DNA of 64,000 bases from Nitrosomonas sp. JL21 (lineage in GTDB: Bacteria > Pseudomonadota > Gammaproteobacteria > Burkholderiales > Nitrosomonadaceae): assembly GCF_009833095.1 (NCBI RefSeq), contig NZ_QRCB01000011.1, positions 1-64,000 on the forward strand, given 5' to 3'. Both the position numbers and the translations under genes were made by a program. Positions 61,920 to 64,000 of this stretch are shown piece after piece; within the stretch, counting starts at the first letter, position 1, and the number at the start of each line of letters is the position of its first letter. Below the pieces are notes generated by a model, which did no database searches, was not told the DNA's origin, and saw nothing but the letters and a program-made list of their open reading frames with translations.

Positions 61920-63551
61920 TTACCAACCGGCATACTGTAAGGCCCGTAAATCTCGGCCATAAATATCCGGTGAAAAATGTACTTTCTCGTGCTCGTCGAC
62001 CCAGGCCGTAATATACACCAAGTAAATGGGTAATGGCTTACGTAAATGCATGGTTTTCGTTGCGCCGCTGTCGAAATGTTTAAGAAAGTCTTCCGACAGA
62101 GATTGCTCTCCCAGTGCGAAAGAGGCGAGTTCGAGCGGTTTTTCCAAGCGGATGCAACCCGAGCTGAATGTTCGAATATCTTTCTGGAACAGTGATTTGG
62201 ATGGTGTGTCGTGCAGATAGATATCGAATGAATTGGGAAACATGAATTTGATTCTGCCGAGTGCATTGTGCGCGCCGGGTTCTTGACGCAGCACGTAAGG
62301 AAATCCTTTTTTGAGCGCGTGCCAGTTGATCGTGCTGGGATCGATGGTTTCGTTGCGGCTGTGATTGGAAAAGATTTTGTAATTACCCGAGGCAAAAAAG
62401 GAAGGATCTTTCTGCTGTTTCGGCAACAGATCCTTGGTGGCGATGCTGGTGGGCACATTCCAATGGGGATTCAGGATCATGTGCGAAAGAGCGCCATTGA
62501 AGCTGGGTGTTGAGCGGTAATCCCGACCGACGATGATGCGCATACTGAGCGCATGCTCATTCTGCTCCACTGCTGTAAGTCTGAATCCGCTGGTATTCAC
62601 CATGAGATAGCGCTTTCCCAGATTTCTTGGGAGCCAGCGCAGGCGTTCCATGGCGATGCGCAGTTGACGAATTTTCCACGCCAGCGGAATATTCAGGGCA
62701 CGAATGGTATTTTTCCCAATGATGCCATCGGCATTCAAGCCATGCTGCGTCTGGAACGCTTTAATTGCAGCAACCAATTCGTCATCATACTGCCGACTTA
62801 CGTCCGAAGTAAGCTGGAATTCTGCAATGCTATCGATGGTATAAGCCTGCGCGATGCGTTGACGGATCAGCGGAATGATGTCATCTGCTGTGGATGGCCG
62901 AATGGATGGAGTTGTGGGGATATGAATCCAGGTTGGATGATCGATGATGTGCTGCCGATATCGCGCCAATGTCTGCTTCAATCGCTGATAACTCGGATTT
63001 TGCGGTGATAAGCCCTGCAATGATTTCAGTAATTTATTTGATTTCAGGGCTTCAAGCAGGAATGCCACCGCATCAAACGTGGGCTGAGAAATGTGCCAGT
63101 CGGGATCGGCAGCCGTTGCCGAAAGGCGTCCTCGCGATAAATCTTTCGCCAGCGTCAAGATGGCGTTCGAGGTGCGTAATTCCAGCTCAGCGGCAACCTC
63201 CGCCGATTGCTGTAATCCCTGCCGAAGGTGGCGTAACTGTTGCAGTTGATAATCCTGGCTGTCCAGTCCTTCAGTGTCGGCGGTTGCAATGAAATCTAAC
63301 GCTATGTCGAGAGATGGTAATTCTGCTGTTGCCGTCAACCAGATCGCTTGATACTGTCGCGCGGCATACAGTCGCTGTAGATCTTCAACGGCGGATTTCT
63401 TGAGGGCGAGCGAAGTAGCACTGGACAATCGCCGTTTGATATCCCCAGGCTCCAGCATCAGAGCCAGAGACAGGGAAGGGATGCTCAGTAAATACAGGCA
63501 ACTTAGCAACTGGAGAAAAATTACGATCGATGTGGAGTGATGGTTCGTCAC
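61920..63551 (-). CDS. ycbB: L,D-transpeptidase YcbB-like (LdtD type)
   Basis: 543 residues with an N-terminal hydrophobic signal/anchor (IVIFLQLLSCLYLLSIPSLSLA). A helical region follows, then a peptidoglycan-binding domain (DDELVAAIKAFQTQHGLNAD, GIIGKNTIRALNIPL) and the YkuD domain with ILNPHWNVPTSIATKDLLP and the catalytic cysteine in FSSGCIRLEKPLELA (the H-x-S-S-G-C-I-R type). It makes 3-3 cross-links in the cell wall. The neighbouring Tat endopeptidase breaks them, so the pair remodels the wall together. The start has no strong ribosome-binding site, so it is uncertain by a few residues. Confidence 0.9.
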   Translation of the reverse strand: MTNHHSTSIVIFLQLLSCLYLLSIPSLSLALMLEPGDIKRRLSSATSLALKKSAVEDLQRLYAARQYQAIWLTATAELPSLDIALDFIATADTEGLDSQDYQLQQLRHLRQGLQQSAEVAAELELRTSNAILTLAKDLSRGRLSATAADPDWHISQPTFDAVAFLLEALKSNKLLKSLQGLSPQNPSYQRLKQTLARYRQHIIDHPTWIHIPTTPSIRPSTADDIIPLIRQRIAQAYTIDSIAEFQLTSDVSRQYDDELVAAIKAFQTQHGLNADGIIGKNTIRALNIPLAWKIRQLRIAMERLRWLPRNLGKRYLMVNTSGFRLTAVEQNEHALSMRIIVGRDYRSTPSFNGALSHMILNPHWNVPTSIATKDLLPKQQKDPSFFASGNYKIFSNHSRNETIDPSTINWHALKKGFPYVLRQEPGAHNALGRIKFMFPNSFDIYLHDTPSKSLFQKDIRTFSSGCIRLEKPLELASFALGEQSLSEDFLKHFDSGATKTMHLRKPLPIYLVYITAWVDEHEKVHFSPDIYGRDLRALQYAGW

Positions 63552-63937
63552 GACGAGAATCCTTGCGATAACGGGTTTCTTCGAAAAGTAGCGGATTCTA
63601 CCATCAACACACTGTGGTGCTGTATGTACCTAAAAGCCAGAAATACCGGTCATTTCTGGATTTGCTGTGTTGTTTTTTGAATACAGTTGGGTATACACTG
63701 AAGCACTTCTTTGCATGATCAGGCGATGTTGAAGATTGACTTGAAATGCTCACTAACTATTTGTAAATCGATTTGTTTTGTCTGAATCCGGATTGCCTGA
63801 CAGCTTTCCCAAAGCTTTTATAAAGAAGATGTTGAGCAACGCATCGGGACATTTGACTAGCCGCTCGAGTTTACGTATATTTCACGCGAGGTTGGTAGCG
63901 ATATTCAAAAAAAACCGCTGAATCGAATAGGTGATCC
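63552..63937. promoter_or_regulatory. Divergent region between ycbB and the M18 aminopeptidase gene
   Basis: About 390 bases without a gene. It contains a perfect eight-base inverted repeat CCAGAAAT/ATTTCTGG (63637-63659, seven-base loop) and, after it, TTGTTT (63670) and TATACA (63692) separated by 16 bases, a candidate promoter for the rightward gene. The transcript leader would be about 240 bases. AGGTGATCC precedes the ATG. Confidence 0.35.
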
Positions 63938-64000
63938 ATGACAGCTCAACAGCATGTGCAGCATCTGCTCGATTTCATTGATGGAAGTCCCAGTCCCTGG
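63938..64000 (+). CDS. Start of an M18-family aminopeptidase (partial)
   Basis: The last 63 bases encode the start MTAQQHVQHLL-DFIDGSPSPW. The LLDFIDxSPSPWHAV opening is characteristic of the M18 metallo-aminopeptidases (aspartyl aminopeptidase type, ApeB/DNPEP). The rest of the gene lies beyond the window, so catalytic residues cannot be checked. AGGTG is the only ribosome-binding-like sequence. Confidence 0.75.
   Translation, partial: MTAQQHVQHLLDFIDGSPSPW

Noticed and set aside
1-64000. CRISPR array
   Set aside because: No set of regularly spaced direct repeats with unique spacers was seen, and there is no cas gene in the window.

Overview
The window reads as chromosome of a betaproteobacterium, most likely a Nitrosomonas-like (Nitrosomonadaceae) chemolithoautotroph. 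This is inferred from the flhDC regulators, the hopanoid-type RND exporter, a dispersed his/pur gene arrangement, and a bicarbonate transporter with its PII-like partner (sbtA/sbtB), as expected in a CO2-fixing cell. Nothing in the window (no amo, hao or rubisco gene) proves ammonia oxidation, so the genus is a judgement and not an observation. Most genes are ordinary housekeeping genes; accessory material sits at 1-900, 7.5-15.5 kb and 34.7-36.7 kb.

Layout. 1-0.9 kb: small membrane proteins of phage-relic appearance. 1-2.8 kb: a large secreted protein with a possible papain-like core. 3.2-4.1 kb: flagellar master regulators flhDC. 4.2-7.5 kb: aspartate aminotransferase and uvrB. 8.1-13.7 kb: a five-gene cassette for oxidising a para-substituted phenol: cytochrome c, a Tat-signal protein, a 4-cresol-dehydrogenase-type flavoprotein, an aryl-alcohol dehydrogenase and an aldehyde dehydrogenase. 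It is followed on the other strand by an O-methyltransferase and an SRPBCC protein. 15.8-20.5 kb (minus strand): NrfJ-like protein, rRNA methyltransferase, hisD, hisG, sodB and a lone exbD. 20.7-23.2 kb: purE-purK-purC. 23.4-28.3 kb: hemerythrin, RNase T2, HIRAN-domain membrane protein, glutathione peroxidase, amino-acid permease. 28.4-34.7 kb: hpnN, dedA, nudJ, mnmA, a DUF1810 gene and a periplasmic protein. 34.7-36.9 kb: an AT-rich stretch with a serine-recombinase remnant, a four-helix-bundle stress protein and tRNA-Asn. 37-41 kb: a histidine kinase and a REC-PAS-GGDEF-EAL protein. 41.2-48.6 kb: alkB and an RND efflux set containing an FMN reductase. 48.7-53 kb: a FixLJ-like system divergent from a secreted protein, sbtA and sbtB. 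53.4-55 kb: an outer-membrane barrel. 55-64 kb: photolyase, a deleted epimerase pseudogene, zapE, ampG, xthA, pyrE, the Tat-exported YcbK-like protein and YcbB-like L,D-transpeptidase, and the first codons of an M18 aminopeptidase.

The most unusual element is the phenol-oxidation cassette. The flavoprotein keeps nearly every active-site residue known from Pseudomonas p-cresol methylhydroxylase, including the tyrosine that binds FAD, but has no signal peptide. The gene between it and its periplasmic cytochrome encodes a protein with a near-consensus twin-arginine signal, so that protein may carry the flavoprotein across the membrane. Together the five genes would convert a 4-alkylphenol such as p-cresol through the alcohol and aldehyde to the 4-hydroxybenzoate level. 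That is unexpected for an obligate autotroph. The second notable arrangement is the two-component system back to back with the bicarbonate transporter operon, with palindromes in the shared intergenic region.
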